NCBI RefSeq assembly: GCF_011601265.1
Contig: NZ_JAAOLX010000008.1
Location: forward strand, 186,001 to 250,000
Direction: 5' to 3'
DNA from: Iodobacter violaceini
GTDB lineage: Bacteria > Pseudomonadota > Gammaproteobacteria > Burkholderiales > Chitinibacteraceae
Length of the DNA stretch: 64,000 nucleotides
This document shows positions 9,283 to 20,970 of the stretch, in pieces; the first letter of the stretch is position 1; each line of letters opens with the position of its first letter. The notes beneath the pieces are model-generated. The model was not told the origin of the DNA and made no database searches. It saw only the letters and a program-made list of their open reading frames with translations. The position numbers and the translations under genes are program-made.

Positions 9283-9644
9283 ACGAACGACACAGCTTAT
9301 CTACCGACAAGCAAGTAAATAATTTACAAACACACCCAAACTGCGAAAAAAATATTTAAAAACACCATAAAGCACAAACATGCCACACATCAAACAAACC
9401 GCCAATCAGATTTACACGTCCAGCATCGAAAAAATAATCACAAAAAATACCGAAAAATACAAAAAAACCCCTAGACAAATATCGAGTCTTTTTTACAACA
9501 AAAAAACAATTCAAATCATTAAAATTAAATCAAGCAACAAAATACCATAAAAAAACATATCCATCACCAGATAAAACCATGAAAGCATACAAATTTAGTA
9601 CTATTATGAAAAAATTTTTATAAAAAATTCATCATCTATCTGCG

Positions 9645-9684
9645 GCTCATAAAAAAACCCGCATCAGCGGGTTTTTTTATGAGC
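9645..9684. terminator. Terminator downstream of purA
   Basis: An 18-bp perfect inverted repeat (9645-9662 with 9667-9684), including seven A-T pairs, closes a 4-base loop. It works in both directions and lies 10 bases after the purA stop, marking the end of the housekeeping block. Confidence 0.93.
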
Positions 9685-9694
9685 ACAAAAAGTA

Positions 9695-11071
<1,377 letters not shown>

Positions 11072-11092
11072 TCACAGAAGCGCCACGGGGAA

Positions 11093-12253
11093 TCAATCAC
11101 TATTACCATCAGGCAGCGGCAATACCTGCCACTGACCATCTGCCCATTTAAGCTCACGGTCAACACTCACTTCGGATGTATTTACACCCAAATCAACCAT
11201 GACAATTTCACCGGCATTGCGCAACAAGCGAATTGCCGCAAGCAAGCCCACATCATCTCCTGCCGGGGCCAACACACCAGAGCGCAAAGACGGAAAAGGC
11301 AAAGACGAAAACTCACGTAAATCCATACTAAAACCAGTAGCAGGGCGGGAGCGGCCAAACTTCTCACCCACACTATCATAGCGCCCGCCACGCGCTACCG
11401 CATTGGTAAATCCATGAGCGTAAGCAGCAAAAACAAGGCCCGTATGATAATAGCAGCTGCGTAATTCAGCTAAATCAAAGTGCACCACAATACCGCGCAA
11501 TTTCAATGCAGCAGTCAGTTGATCAAGGCTATCAAGTGCCGAGCTGATGCCTGGCAGCGCTGGAAGCTCAGCACGTGCACGGGCAAGCACCTCGCTGCCA
11601 CCATAAAAAGAAGGCAGCAGCAGTAATGCGGCCTGTAATTCAGCAGCAATACCTGACGTTGTTTCACGAATGGTCGGCAAATCTTTTTGCTGCAGAGCCG
11701 CAAAAACTTCTGCACGACGATTTCCAGCAAGCCCAGCCTCATCCGCCAGTGCATGAAACAAACCAATATGCCCAATATCTAAACGTGGCGACTGCAAACC
11801 TGCCAGAGAAAGGCTCTCAAACATCAGCTCAATCGCCTCTACATCCGCAGCAACACTGGCACAACCGTAAATCTCAGCACCGATCTGACGCGGCTCACGC
11901 GTTGACAACACCCCTTCCGGCCGGGTATTCACCACTGAGCCTGCATAACAAAGCCTCGCCACACCCTGGCGATTTAAAATATGCGCATCAATCCGAGCCA
12001 CCTGGGGCGTGATATCTGCACGCAAGCCCATCTGACGGCCTGTTAATTCATCCACAAGTTTGAATGTTTTTAAATCAAGGGCACTGTCATCTTGTGTAAA
12101 TAATGATTCCACATACTCGATCAGGGGAGGTGCAACCTGCTCGTAGCCATAACAAGCAAAAAGATCGAGTACTTTACGACGCAAAGCCTCTATTTGGCGG
12201 GCTTCGGAAGGTAAAACATCAGAAATATACTCAGGGAGAATCCAGTTGCGCAT
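11093..12253 (-). CDS. hisZ: ATP phosphoribosyltransferase regulatory subunit
   Basis: 386 aa from MRNWILPEYISDVLPSEA. HisZ is a histidyl-tRNA synthetase paralogue without aminoacylation activity that pairs with short-form HisG to catalyse and regulate the first step of histidine synthesis. Class II synthetase-like motifs remain (SLFTQDDSALDLKTFKLVD, LRADITPQVARI). The open frame extends 24 codons upstream with Cys-rich, non-conserved sequence, so I start at the second of two ATGs six bases apart. Between DUF2065 and purA, the classical order. Confidence 0.92.
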   Translation of the reverse strand: MRNWILPEYISDVLPSEARQIEALRRKVLDLFACYGYEQVAPPLIEYVESLFTQDDSALDLKTFKLVDELTGRQMGLRADITPQVARIDAHILNRQGVARLCYAGSVVNTRPEGVLSTREPRQIGAEIYGCASVAADVEAIELMFESLSLAGLQSPRLDIGHIGLFHALADEAGLAGNRRAEVFAALQQKDLPTIRETTSGIAAELQAALLLLPSFYGGSEVLARARAELPALPGISSALDSLDQLTAALKLRGIVVHFDLAELRSCYYHTGLVFAAYAHGFTNAVARGGRYDSVGEKFGRSRPATGFSMDLREFSSLPFPSLRSGVLAPAGDDVGLLAAIRLLRNAGEIVMVDLGVNTSEVSVDRELKWADGQWQVLPLPDGNSD

Positions 12254-12343
12254 AGTCATTTGCTTTAAAAAACAAAGCCCTTCAAACAAAGGCCCGCCTG
12301 TGCAAATTGCACAGTGCGGGCACACACTTCTTAAAGAGATAGT

Positions 12344-12529
12344 CTAGCGGGACAATAAGGCCAGCACTAAACCTGCGAACAAACACCCCAAACCAATTAA
12401 ACGAATTTTAAAGTCGTCCAACTCTGCCATTTTCTGCATTGTACTACGCCATACAGAAGGAAACGCAAAAGGCATGATTCCTTCAAAAATCAGCATCAGT
12501 GCAAAGGCTGCAAGCAAAGAATCAATCAC
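12344..12529 (-). CDS. DUF2065 family small membrane protein
   Basis: 61 aa with two transmembrane segments (residues about 5-25 and 43-60) separated by a polar loop with WRSTMQKMAELDD. This is the DUF2065 family, found between hflC and hisZ/purA in many proteobacteria. Function unknown. The start overlaps the hflC stop by four bases (ATGA), so it is translationally coupled and probably acts with the HflKC membrane complex. Confidence 0.88.
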   Translation of the reverse strand: MIDSLLAAFALMLIFEGIMPFAFPSVWRSTMQKMAELDDFKIRLIGLGCLFAGLVLALLSR

Positions 12530-13395
12530 TTCGCTTTAGGGTTTTTCATATATTTGAAGAATTCAGAGCTAGGATCCACCACCATCACATCGCTCTTCTT
12601 CGCAAAACTTTGCTTATAAGCATCCATGCTCTTATAAAACGCATAGAACTCTGGATTACGACCGTAGGCTTCACCATAAATAGCTGCCGCCTTTGCATCA
12701 CCCTCACCCTTAATTTGCTGGGCCTTATTGTACGCATTTGCCAAAGTCACTTCACGCTGGCGATCTGCATCGGCCTTAATTTTTTCAGCTTCTGCGGAGC
12801 CTTCTGCACGCATCTGATTAGCAACAGCCTTACGTTCAGACTGCATACGCTCATAAACAGAGTTAAGCGTACTGTCTTCAAGCTCAACGCGCTTAATGCG
12901 CACATCGATCACTTGCACACCAATCCGTCCGGCATCTGCATCAGCCACTTTACGCACTGTTTCCATGACTTCATCGCGCTTGCCGGAAATCACATCCTGT
13001 ACGGTACGCTTACCAAACTCATCGCGCAGCATATTGTTTACCGTATTGCGTAAGCGCTCAACCGCTTTACGCTGATCCACACCCACGGCTTTGTAATACT
13101 TCTCTACGTCGATGATTTTCCATTTAATAAAGCTGTCTACTTTTACGTTCATTTTTTCGATGGTCTGAATACGCGCAGGCGTTTCTTCATCAATCGTTAA
13201 AATGCGCTTATCAAAGTAGCGAACTTCCTGGAGCAAAGGTATTTTAAAATTAATACCTGGATTTTTAATCACGCGCACCGCTTCAGAGAACTGAAACACC
13301 ACGGCGTACTGACGCTGATCCACCGTAAAAAACGAAGCAGATAAAACAAATAAAGCCAACAGAACCAAGGCTAAAGTAGAAAGAATTCGATTCAT
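12526..13395 (-). CDS. hflC: Membrane protease modulator HflC
   Basis: 289 aa SPFH/prohibitin-family protein. One N-terminal signal anchor (LALVLLALFVLSASFFTVDQ) is followed by the band-7 domain and a helical C-terminal region. With HflK it forms the large periplasmic cage around FtsH that limits proteolysis of membrane substrates. It starts 12 bases after hflK ends. Confidence 0.94.
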   Translation of the reverse strand: MNRILSTLALVLLALFVLSASFFTVDQRQYAVVFQFSEAVRVIKNPGINFKIPLLQEVRYFDKRILTIDEETPARIQTIEKMNVKVDSFIKWKIIDVEKYYKAVGVDQRKAVERLRNTVNNMLRDEFGKRTVQDVISGKRDEVMETVRKVADADAGRIGVQVIDVRIKRVELEDSTLNSVYERMQSERKAVANQMRAEGSAEAEKIKADADRQREVTLANAYNKAQQIKGEGDAKAAAIYGEAYGRNPEFYAFYKSMDAYKQSFAKKSDVMVVDPSSEFFKYMKNPKAK

Positions 13396-13407
13396 ATTGC
13401 TCTCCCC

Positions 13408-14571
13408 TTAGCGGCCATCGCGCACAGTAGCGCGAACGTTACGATTAACAGCTGCATCGGCAGCAGGCTCAGCCACTTTTGCGGCCTCTGCAGCGGGAGC
13501 AGGTGCAGCCGCTGGTGAAGTCATTTGCATCAATTTATCCAAAGGCAGATAAAGCAAATTGCCATTCGATTTCTGATCGATCAACAACTTGGTTGTGTTC
13601 TGGAAAACCTGTTGCATCGTGTCAAAGTACATCCGGTCACGCGTCACTTGCGGCGCTTTTGCATATTCTGCAGCTACCTGTTTAAAGCGGGACGCATCCC
13701 CTTCTGCTTGTGATACAACGCGGGAGCGATAACCCTCTGATTCTTCGGAAAGACGCGCAGCCATACCGCCCGCTTTCGGAATAACATCATTTGCGTAAGC
13801 CGTACCTTCGTTAATCAGCCGTGCCTTATCCTGACGCGCTTTAACTGCATCAGAGAAAGCAGCCTGAACCTGATCTGGCGGCTGTACATCCGAGATATTG
13901 ACACGAGACACCGCAACGCCCACGCCGTAGCGGTCAAGCAGGCTTTGCACGATTTCCTTGGTATCTTCACCAATCTTGCCGCGCCCTTCATTCAGCACGT
14001 AATCGACTTTATTCTTACCTACGACTTCACGAATCGCAGTTTGTGCAATCTGCTTAACCAAGTCTTTAGCATCACGATCAGTTGTGCGGTTAAAGAATAC
14101 AAAGTCATGCGCAGATTTGAGGTTGTATTGCACTTCCAGACGCACTTCGAGGATATTCTGATCCCCGGTAAGCATCATGGATTCATCACCCGCACGGCCT
14201 TCGCCACCTGGACTGCCTACTTCCAGACTGCGAATTTCAGTCATATTCACGATTTCACGTGATTCTACCGGCCACGGTAAATGCCAATGCAAACCCGGCT
14301 TTTCAACCGTTTCCACATAGCGGCCAAAACGCATAATGACGGCATTTTCGCGCTCATCAACAACATAAAAGCCAGATGCCGCCCACAGCACAGCAACTGC
14401 GACGGCAACAACCACAGCAGCACCAGCGCCGCCCCGGCTGCTTCCTCCGTTTGGAGGCGCACCATCGCCACCTAAAAGGCGGGATATTTTGCCAGTGATA
14501 TTACGAATAATTTCATCCAGATCAGGCGGGCCATTACGGCGACCACCCCATTGCGGGTCATTTTGACTCAT
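13408..14571 (-). CDS. hflK: Membrane protease modulator HflK
   Basis: 387 aa. A Gly/Pro-rich cytoplasmic N-terminus (GGRRNGPPDLDEIIRNI) precedes one transmembrane segment at about 50-68, then the SPFH/band-7 domain, long helices, and an Ala/Pro-rich tail. Partner of HflC in the FtsH-regulating complex. The gene overlaps the hflX end by 14 bases, so it is translationally coupled. Confidence 0.94.
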   Translation of the reverse strand: MSQNDPQWGGRRNGPPDLDEIIRNITGKISRLLGGDGAPPNGGSSRGGAGAAVVVAVAVAVLWAASGFYVVDERENAVIMRFGRYVETVEKPGLHWHLPWPVESREIVNMTEIRSLEVGSPGGEGRAGDESMMLTGDQNILEVRLEVQYNLKSAHDFVFFNRTTDRDAKDLVKQIAQTAIREVVGKNKVDYVLNEGRGKIGEDTKEIVQSLLDRYGVGVAVSRVNISDVQPPDQVQAAFSDAVKARQDKARLINEGTAYANDVIPKAGGMAARLSEESEGYRSRVVSQAEGDASRFKQVAAEYAKAPQVTRDRMYFDTMQQVFQNTTKLLIDQKSNGNLLYLPLDKLMQMTSPAAAPAPAAEAAKVAEPAADAAVNRNVRATVRDGR

Positions 14572-15682
14572 TAGTTAACTCAGCTGTTTTTAGTGGATGG
14601 CTTAAAGCCTCAAGCAGCGCGGCGCGAAGTGCATCGAGCCCTGTCCCTTGGGTAGCACTCAAACGCACAGCGCAAATTCTACCATACTCGTCGTGATCAA
14701 CACTCGGAGGCATGTCGCGCAGATCAATCTTATTATTGACCATCAATTGTGGAATACGTTCCGCACCAATCTCACTTAATACTTTATTCACCTCGATAAT
14801 TTGCATATCGCGTAATGGATGATTGATATCCACCACATGCAAAAGTAAATCGGCCTGAATCGTTTCTTCTAAAGTAGCATGAAATGCGGCAACTAAAGTG
14901 TGGGGCAATTGGCGAATAAAACCAACCGTATCCGACAATACAATCGAATGCTCAGGATCAAGAAACAACTTTCTTGATGTTGTATCTAAAGTTGCAAACA
15001 ACTGATCTGCAACATAAATTTTTGATTTAGTTAATGCATTAAATAAGGACGATTTACCCGCATTGGTATAGCCCACAATTGCAACACTAAACTGCCTGTT
15101 GCGCTCACGCGAACGGCGCTGTGTTGCCCGCTGCTTTTGCACTGTCGCCAGCTGATCCTTCAGCCGTTTAACACGCCCGCCCAATAAGCGGCGATCTGTT
15201 TCAAGCTGCGATTCACCCGGCCCCCGCATCCCGATCCCGCCTTTTTGCCTTTCAAGGTGAGTCCAGCCGCGAATCAAGCGTGTAGAAATATGCGACAGTT
15301 GCGCTAATTCCACCTGCAATTTGCCTTCTGCAGTCCGTGCACGCTGTGCAAAAATATCTAAAATCAGCGTCGTGCGATCCACAACCCGGCACTGTAAAAC
15401 CTTTTCTAAATTGCGCTCTTGCGATGGTGAAAGCTGATGGTTAAAAATAACCAGTTCCGCCTCATGAACCCGTACCACTTCAGCAATTTCCTGCACCTTG
15501 CCTGTACCCGCAAAGTAGGCACGATCAGGCCGGCTGCGCTTACCCTCAACCGTTGCAAGAATTTGGGCCCCTGCACTTTCTACCAGCTGAACAAACTCTT
15601 CCACTCCATCCTGATAATCCACCTCACCAAAATCAAGGCAAACCAAGACGGCTCTGTCTCCACCCTTATGGCGTTCAAACAT
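14558..15682 (-). CDS. hflX: GTPase HflX
   Basis: 374 aa from MFERHKGGDRAVLV. Ribosome-associated GTPase that splits stalled or heat-damaged 70S ribosomes. The N-terminal HflX domain has the conserved GRGGPGE-like segment (GIGMRGPGESQLETD), then a G domain with P-loop GYTNAGKSSLFN, DTVGFI (G3) and NKID (G4). The open frame extends seven codons upstream, but homologues begin at MFER. A terminator separates it from hfq, so it may depend on readthrough or its own promoter. Confidence 0.94.
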   Translation of the reverse strand: MFERHKGGDRAVLVCLDFGEVDYQDGVEEFVQLVESAGAQILATVEGKRSRPDRAYFAGTGKVQEIAEVVRVHEAELVIFNHQLSPSQERNLEKVLQCRVVDRTTLILDIFAQRARTAEGKLQVELAQLSHISTRLIRGWTHLERQKGGIGMRGPGESQLETDRRLLGGRVKRLKDQLATVQKQRATQRRSRERNRQFSVAIVGYTNAGKSSLFNALTKSKIYVADQLFATLDTTSRKLFLDPEHSIVLSDTVGFIRQLPHTLVAAFHATLEETIQADLLLHVVDINHPLRDMQIIEVNKVLSEIGAERIPQLMVNNKIDLRDMPPSVDHDEYGRICAVRLSATQGTGLDALRAALLEALSHPLKTAELTNESK

Positions 15683-15733
15683 GCATGACCTTTTAATCAA
15701 CAAATACCGTGCAAAGCTGTTTTAGCCCAACAC

Positions 15734-15769
15734 AAAAAACCCCGAAAGACCCAGTCCATCGGGGTTTTT
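15734..15769 (-). terminator. Intrinsic terminator between hfq and hflX
   Basis: An 11-bp stem (15735-15745 with 15759-15769) with A-run and T-run arms lies between the hfq stop and the hflX start. It would end most hfq transcripts or set the ratio of hfq to hflX-hflK-hflC expression. Confidence 0.85.
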
Positions 15770-15817
15770 AAACCGTACTGCTTTTACTGAAGCCATTTCA
15801 ATGAGATCAGCAGATCC

Positions 15818-16087
15818 TCAGGCATCAAGCACAACATCAGTCACAGAAGGTAACTGACCTGCATGCTCATGCGGAATAGATACCGGACGTGAAGGCACTA
15901 CAGTCGAAATTGCGTGCTTATAAACCATCTGCGTCACATTATTACGCAGCAAAACAACGTACTGGTCAAAAGACTCAATTTGCCCCTGCAACTTAATCCC
16001 GTTTACAAGATAAATGTAAACAGGCACATGCTCTTTACGCAGTACATTCAAGAATGGGTCTTGCAACATTTGCCCCTTGGTGCTCAT
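15818..16087 (-). CDS. hfq: RNA chaperone Hfq
   Basis: 89 aa from [19 protein letters not shown]. Hexameric Sm-like protein that pairs small RNAs with mRNAs. Sm1 (the region of [17 protein letters not shown]) and Sm2 ([14 protein letters not shown]) are intact, with a short acidic tail ending DVVLDA. An in-frame ATG five codons earlier is less likely as start. About 250 bases separate it from der, so hfq probably has its own promoter there. Confidence 0.96.
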   Translation of the reverse strand: MSTKGQMLQDPFLNVLRKEHVPVYIYLVNGIKLQGQIESFDQYVVLLRNNVTQMVYKHAISTVVPSRPVSIPHEHAGQLPSVTDVVLDA

Positions 16088-16343
16088 TATATTTTTCTCC
16101 AAATTCTTGTTATATCTTGATAGAGACAGATGGGTCTTACGCTTGTCAGTCCATTGAAAAGCAAAATCAGCACCGAGGCCATAGTAAAAAATGCTAAAAA
16201 ACAGGTCTTTTTATAGTAAAACACAGTTATTTCAATATTTTTTGACCCAGTCTTAGCGCATTACTTTGCATTTCGACGGACTGTTATAGTACAAAACGCA
16301 TTCTATGCCAAGCGTGAAAATTCCGAAATACTTTCAAGCTTTA

Positions 16344-17735
16344 TCAGCGTTTACCGTATTTTTTTGGTTTCGCACCTTTCAGATGCGCCATAGGCATAGG
16401 CTTGGCACCCGCTGGCTTTTTCTGCTCAAACGGATTAACGTTCTTTTTAAACTGCACACGCAATGGCGTACCTTGCAAATTGAACATCTTCATAAAGTGA
16501 TGCTCAAGATAGCGCCAATAAGAGTCCGGCACTTTTTCCAGCGCATTGCCGTGAACAATCACCACAGGCGGATTAGTGCCCCCCTGGTGGCAATAACGCA
16601 TTTTAGGGCGGATTTTACCGGCAATAGGCGGCTGCTGACGCTCAAGCGCAATTTCCAGACCGCGAATCAGCTTAGGCGTAGGAATTTTAATCATTGCAGC
16701 AGCATAGGCCTGGTCGATAGAGCCAAACAACTCACCCACCCCCTGCCCTTGCAATGCAGAAATATAATGGAATTTAGCAAATTCCAGAAAGCCCAGCTTC
16801 CGGCTGATTTCACGCTTAATCATATCTTTCTGGAATTGATCAGCAGATTCCCACTTATTTATGGCTACAACCAATGCCCGGCCAGTCTCAAGTACGAAGC
16901 TGGCAATACGTGCATCCTGATCAGATACTTCCTGCGTTGCATCCAGCACCAGCACAGCCACATTTGCATCTTCTACCGCCTGCATGGTTTTAATGACCGA
17001 GAATTTCTCGATCACATCAGTCACCTTGCCGCGCTTTCGTACACCAGCCGTATCAATAATCGTGTAATTACGGTCATTCCGATCAAACTCAATATAAATC
17101 GAATCACGCGTTGTGCCCGGCTGATCAAACGCAATCACCCGCTCTTCACCTAAAATCGCATTTACCAATGTAGATTTACCTACATTAGGGCGACCAATAA
17201 CGGCAAATTTAGGGTGATCCGCGTCTTCTTCTTCTTCAGGCTCCGGAAAGTCTTCCAGAATCTCATTAAACAGCAGACGCACACCTTCACCATGCGACGC
17301 AGAAATCGCCACGGGATGGCCTAAACCCAGCTCAAAGAAGTCCGCACATACAACCGATGCATTCATCCCTTCAACTTTGTTTACCGCAACCCAAACAGGG
17401 CAAGTCGACTGACGTAAACGATTTGCAATAATCTTATCTTGCGGAGTAATCCCATTACGGCCATCCACAATAAAAACAATGCAATCTGCTTCGTCAACGG
17501 CCTGCAAGGTTTGCCTTGCCATTTCAAACATAATGCCTTCATCGACAACGGGCTCAAAACCGCCAGTATCAACTACCAGGTAAGGCTTCTCACCGACCAG
17601 ACCGTGTCCGTAGTGACGGTCACGCGTCAGGCCGGGAATATCGTGAACAAGAGCGTCGCGCGATTTGGTCAGTCGGTTAAAGAGCGTGGATTTACCGACG
17701 TTGGGACGACCAACCAGCGCAATTGTAGGTTTCAT
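16344..17735 (-). CDS. der: Ribosome biogenesis GTPase Der
   Basis: 463 aa with two tandem G domains, each with a P-loop GRPNVGKST (residues about 8-16 and 185-193), DTGG/DTAG G3 motifs and NKVE/NKWE G4 motifs, followed by a KH-like C-terminal domain and a basic Lys/Gly tail ending PKKYGKR. Needed for 50S subunit assembly. Directly abuts bamB. Confidence 0.96.
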   Translation of the reverse strand: MKPTIALVGRPNVGKSTLFNRLTKSRDALVHDIPGLTRDRHYGHGLVGEKPYLVVDTGGFEPVVDEGIMFEMARQTLQAVDEADCIVFIVDGRNGITPQDKIIANRLRQSTCPVWVAVNKVEGMNASVVCADFFELGLGHPVAISASHGEGVRLLFNEILEDFPEPEEEEDADHPKFAVIGRPNVGKSTLVNAILGEERVIAFDQPGTTRDSIYIEFDRNDRNYTIIDTAGVRKRGKVTDVIEKFSVIKTMQAVEDANVAVLVLDATQEVSDQDARIASFVLETGRALVVAINKWESADQFQKDMIKREISRKLGFLEFAKFHYISALQGQGVGELFGSIDQAYAAAMIKIPTPKLIRGLEIALERQQPPIAGKIRPKMRYCHQGGTNPPVVIVHGNALEKVPDSYWRYLEHHFMKMFNLQGTPLRVQFKKNVNPFEQKKPAGAKPMPMAHLKGAKPKKYGKR

Positions 17736-18866
17736 TTATTTACTTAAGCCTATTGAAAAAACATTGCCGGATAGCGTTTGCACCAGCAAATGCTCTCCAA
17801 CCACTAAAGGACTAACCGCAATGCGCGCACCATCTGTAGCCTGCTGCGCGGCAAAGCTGCCGTCTTCTGTATTTAAAAAGTGGGTGTAGCCTGCAAAATC
17901 AGCCACAACCAGATACTTACCCAATACTGCCGGAGCAGTCACTGAGCGGGCGGCCAGTTTGTCCTGACGCCAGACACTACGGCCACTTTCACGCTCGAAA
18001 GCGTTCACATTTCCCGCTGCATCTACCGCATAAACATAGCGATAATCCATAGCCAAACCTGACCAGCTGGATAGTTCACGCGTCCAGGCCGCGCTGCCGC
18101 TCACCGCATCGAAACACGCAACACGTCCCTGATAAGCAACGGCACACACTAAGCGCCCATCAACAACAGGCGGAGCCACCACATCAGTCACCCGTTCAAG
18201 CTCAGTGGCACCGCGCGGAATAGCAACAGGGCTATCCCATAACACGCGGCCATCCTGCAGTGACAAAGCCACCAAACGCCCGCCTGATAAACCAGCATAA
18301 ACCACATTGCCAGAAATAGTGGCGGCAGCATAATTACGCAAAATCAAGGCAGGCAGTTGTTTTTGATATTGCCACAGTTGTTTTCCGTCGGCTGCAGCAT
18401 ATGCACTTACCCGGCCATCGCCGGTTTTAACCACAACAATCCCTTTGGCAACAGCTGGCGGAGCCATGATTTCGCTCGATGCCTGCGTACGCCAAAGAAA
18501 CTTTCCGCCGCGATCATACGCTAAGACGACACCCTTTACCGAGCCAACGGCAATAACATCGCCACCCAACCCTACTCCACCTGCAATCTCCTGCTCAGTT
18601 TTGATTTGCCAGCGGCTTTTACCACTGGCGGCATCAAGCGCCTGCAGCTTATCAGGAGAACCCGCGACAACGATCAAATCACCATCCACCGCTGGCACAA
18701 AACGGAACAATGTTTTATCGCCAGCCGAAGCACGCCACTGGCTGGAAACAGACAAGCTTTGTGAAATCACCGGCAAGGGTGATGGCTCTGGCGCATTGCT
18801 GACCGTACTGCAAGCCGATAAGCCTAATAAAGAAACAGCAACAACTAAGCGATAAAGATCTTGCAT
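17736..18866 (-). CDS. bamB: Outer membrane assembly lipoprotein BamB
   Basis: 376 aa. The signal peptide carries a lipobox (LLGLSAC, Cys about 19), so it is a lipidated outer-membrane protein. The rest is an eight-bladed PQQ-type beta-propeller with repeated G/W motifs such as LDAASGKSRWQIKT and ALSLQDGRVLWDS. A subunit of the BAM complex that supports insertion of beta-barrel proteins. Overlaps yfgM by one base and abuts der. Confidence 0.94.
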   Translation of the reverse strand: MQDLYRLVVAVSLLGLSACSTVSNAPEPSPLPVISQSLSVSSQWRASAGDKTLFRFVPAVDGDLIVVAGSPDKLQALDAASGKSRWQIKTEQEIAGGVGLGGDVIAVGSVKGVVLAYDRGGKFLWRTQASSEIMAPPAVAKGIVVVKTGDGRVSAYAAADGKQLWQYQKQLPALILRNYAAATISGNVVYAGLSGGRLVALSLQDGRVLWDSPVAIPRGATELERVTDVVAPPVVDGRLVCAVAYQGRVACFDAVSGSAAWTRELSSWSGLAMDYRYVYAVDAAGNVNAFERESGRSVWRQDKLAARSVTAPAVLGKYLVVADFAGYTHFLNTEDGSFAAQQATDGARIAVSPLVVGEHLLVQTLSGNVFSIGLSK

Positions 18867-19498
18867 TAAGAATTCCCCAGGGCTTCCAGTTTCACTTCCA
18901 CAAACTTCACGTTAGGTGCTTCTTTTGGCAGCTTAGCCACAGCTTGTTTATATGATTCACGGGCAGCAGCCTTATCACCCTTAATCAGTAATACATCGCC
19001 TTTCGCTTCAAAAAACAAACCTGCAAAACTTGTTTCTTCGTTTGACTTCAGCGTGGCCAGGGCGTCATCAAATTTTTTCTGATCCAGCTGCACTGCAGCC
19101 AGACGCAAACGGGCCACGTCACGCAAGCCTGCCTCTTTCGCATTCGCAATCACCCACTGCAACTGAGCCACAGCAGCAGGCACATCATTGGCTTCTGCAC
19201 TGGATTTAGCTAAAAGCAAGGCCCCGCGGGACGCAAAAGCAGTGCCTGAATAGTCTTTCTTTAACTGCTCGGCCGCAGGCTTCATTTTTGCAAGATCTTT
19301 AGCCTGTGCCTGCTTATCAAGCTCTGCATAAATGACACCCGCTTTAGCAGATTGCGATGCAAGATAGGCATTCCAGCCCTTCCAGCCTGCATAGGCCACC
19401 AGAGCAGCCAGCAAACCCAAAGAAATCAACTTACCCCAACTGTCCCACCACGCTTTGAATTCCGCAATTTGTTCTTGTTCTTGTAGATCGAAAGCCAT
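18866..19498 (-). CDS. yfgM: YfgM family tetratricopeptide membrane protein
   Basis: 210 aa. A cytoplasmic N-terminus with EQEQIAEFKAWWDSWGK is followed by one transmembrane helix (LISLGLLAALVAYAGWKGW) and a periplasmic TPR_21 domain. In E. coli YfgM associates with PpiD at the Sec translocon and serves as ancillary chaperone for exported proteins. It lies between hisS and bamB, its conserved place. Confidence 0.92.
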   Translation of the reverse strand: MAFDLQEQEQIAEFKAWWDSWGKLISLGLLAALVAYAGWKGWNAYLASQSAKAGVIYAELDKQAQAKDLAKMKPAAEQLKKDYSGTAFASRGALLLAKSSAEANDVPAAVAQLQWVIANAKEAGLRDVARLRLAAVQLDQKKFDDALATLKSNEETSFAGLFFEAKGDVLLIKGDKAAARESYKQAVAKLPKEAPNVKFVEVKLEALGNS

Positions 19499-19501
19499 GT
19501 T

Positions 19502-20782
19502 TTACTTCCCTTCGTGTGTATTGGAGATAATCATTGCAAGTTCAGCAAGGGCGACCGTGCGTTGTTCGCCCGCGCCCTCACCATTAAGCGTTTTAAGATT
19601 TGCAGACTGTGTTTCTGCCTCTGTTTCACCAATGACTACAGCATACCGCGCCTGACTGGCATCGGCTTTTTTAAACTGAGATTTAAAACTACCACCACCA
19701 CAATGCAGGACCACTTTCAGCCCTGCAGCGCGCAACTGCTGCGCAGCCGCAAAAGCCAGCCGCCCTGCAGCATCGCCCAGATGAACAATATAAGCATCAG
19801 GCGCTGCCAGAGGCACAGCCACCGCCTGCTCTTCAATCAGCAGCAGAATGCGCTCGATACCCAGACCAAAACCAACAGCAGGACAAGGCTTACCACCGAG
19901 CATTTCAACGAGGGTATCGTAACGGCCACCGCCCGCGATTGTGCCTTGCGAGCCTAAATCAGTAGTAACCCACTCAAATACAGTACGGTTGTAGTAATCC
20001 AAACCACGCACCAGCCGCGGATTAACGCGATAGCTAATCCCAGCCACATCAAGCAAAGCTTTCAAGCCCTCAAAGTGCTGGCTTGATTCTTCACCCAAAA
20101 AGTCACTCAATTTTGGCGCATTTTCAGCCATTTCCTGCAAAGCAGGATTTTTTGTATCCAGAACACGCAACGGATTTGAATAAAGACGGCGCTTACCATC
20201 TTCATCCAGAATATCAACAAACTGCTCCAGATAGCGGATCAGCGCTTCGCGATGCGCAGCACGCTCTTCTTTATCACCCAGAGAGTTGATTTCCAGGCTG
20301 ACATTTTTCAAGCCAAGGCGCTGCCAAAGATCGGCCAGCATCAGCACAATTTCAGCGTCCACATCAGGGGTAGCCATGCCAAAAGCTTCTACACCGATCT
20401 GATGAAACTGGCGGTAACGGCCTTTTTGCGGGCGTTCATGACGATACATCGGGCCCATATACCAAAGGCGCTGGGTTTGATTGTAAAGCAGACCATGCTC
20501 AATGCAAGAGCGTACGCAGCCTGCAGTCCCTTCCGGACGTAATGTCAGCTTCTCACCATTAAGCTTGTCTTCAAAGGAATACATTTCCTTTTCAACAATG
20601 TCAGTATGCTCACCCACGCCACGAACAAATAAATGGGTTGATTCAACAATCGGCATACGAATGTTTTTATAGCCATAAGCCGCCAGCCAGTCGCGCGTTA
20701 CTTGTTCAAAATAAAGCCATACTGGTGACGCATCCGGCAGAACATCGTTCATGCCTCTGATACCCTGGATTTGATTAGACAT
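19502..20782 (-). CDS. hisS: Histidyl-tRNA synthetase
   Basis: 426 aa class II synthetase. It opens [17 protein letters not shown]. Motif 2 is [17 protein letters not shown] with [19 protein letters not shown], and the histidine-specific segments [15 protein letters not shown] and [14 protein letters not shown] are present. A C-terminal anticodon-binding domain follows. Three bases separate it from yfgM. Confidence 0.96.
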   Translation of the reverse strand: MSNQIQGIRGMNDVLPDASPVWLYFEQVTRDWLAAYGYKNIRMPIVESTHLFVRGVGEHTDIVEKEMYSFEDKLNGEKLTLRPEGTAGCVRSCIEHGLLYNQTQRLWYMGPMYRHERPQKGRYRQFHQIGVEAFGMATPDVDAEIVLMLADLWQRLGLKNVSLEINSLGDKEERAAHREALIRYLEQFVDILDEDGKRRLYSNPLRVLDTKNPALQEMAENAPKLSDFLGEESSQHFEGLKALLDVAGISYRVNPRLVRGLDYYNRTVFEWVTTDLGSQGTIAGGGRYDTLVEMLGGKPCPAVGFGLGIERILLLIEEQAVAVPLAAPDAYIVHLGDAAGRLAFAAAQQLRAAGLKVVLHCGGGSFKSQFKKADASQARYAVVIGETEAETQSANLKTLNGEGAGEQRTVALAELAMIISNTHEGK

Positions 20783-20970
20783 TTATTTTTTCTTAATTAT
20801 GGTTTACTTGAAATGTAAAATACATCACCTGAAACTGATCAAAACAAGGCTGCGCAATCTGACACACCTGCCCGCTTATCACTCAAACCTCTAATCCTTC
20901 CTGTTTTGACCAGCAACTCATCCTTCTTTATTCTGGCCTGCACAATAAAACAGACCTCAGCCATACAGGC

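Larger units (their letters stand above)
8937..9644 (-). other. Long AT-rich upstream region of the porin gene
   Basis: About 700 bases without a credible gene. It is strongly A/C-biased on the plus strand and holds two similar dyads described separately. No clear sigma-54 or sigma-70 promoter could be pinned down by eye. The length suggests complex control of the porin, or loss of a former gene. Confidence 0.6.
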
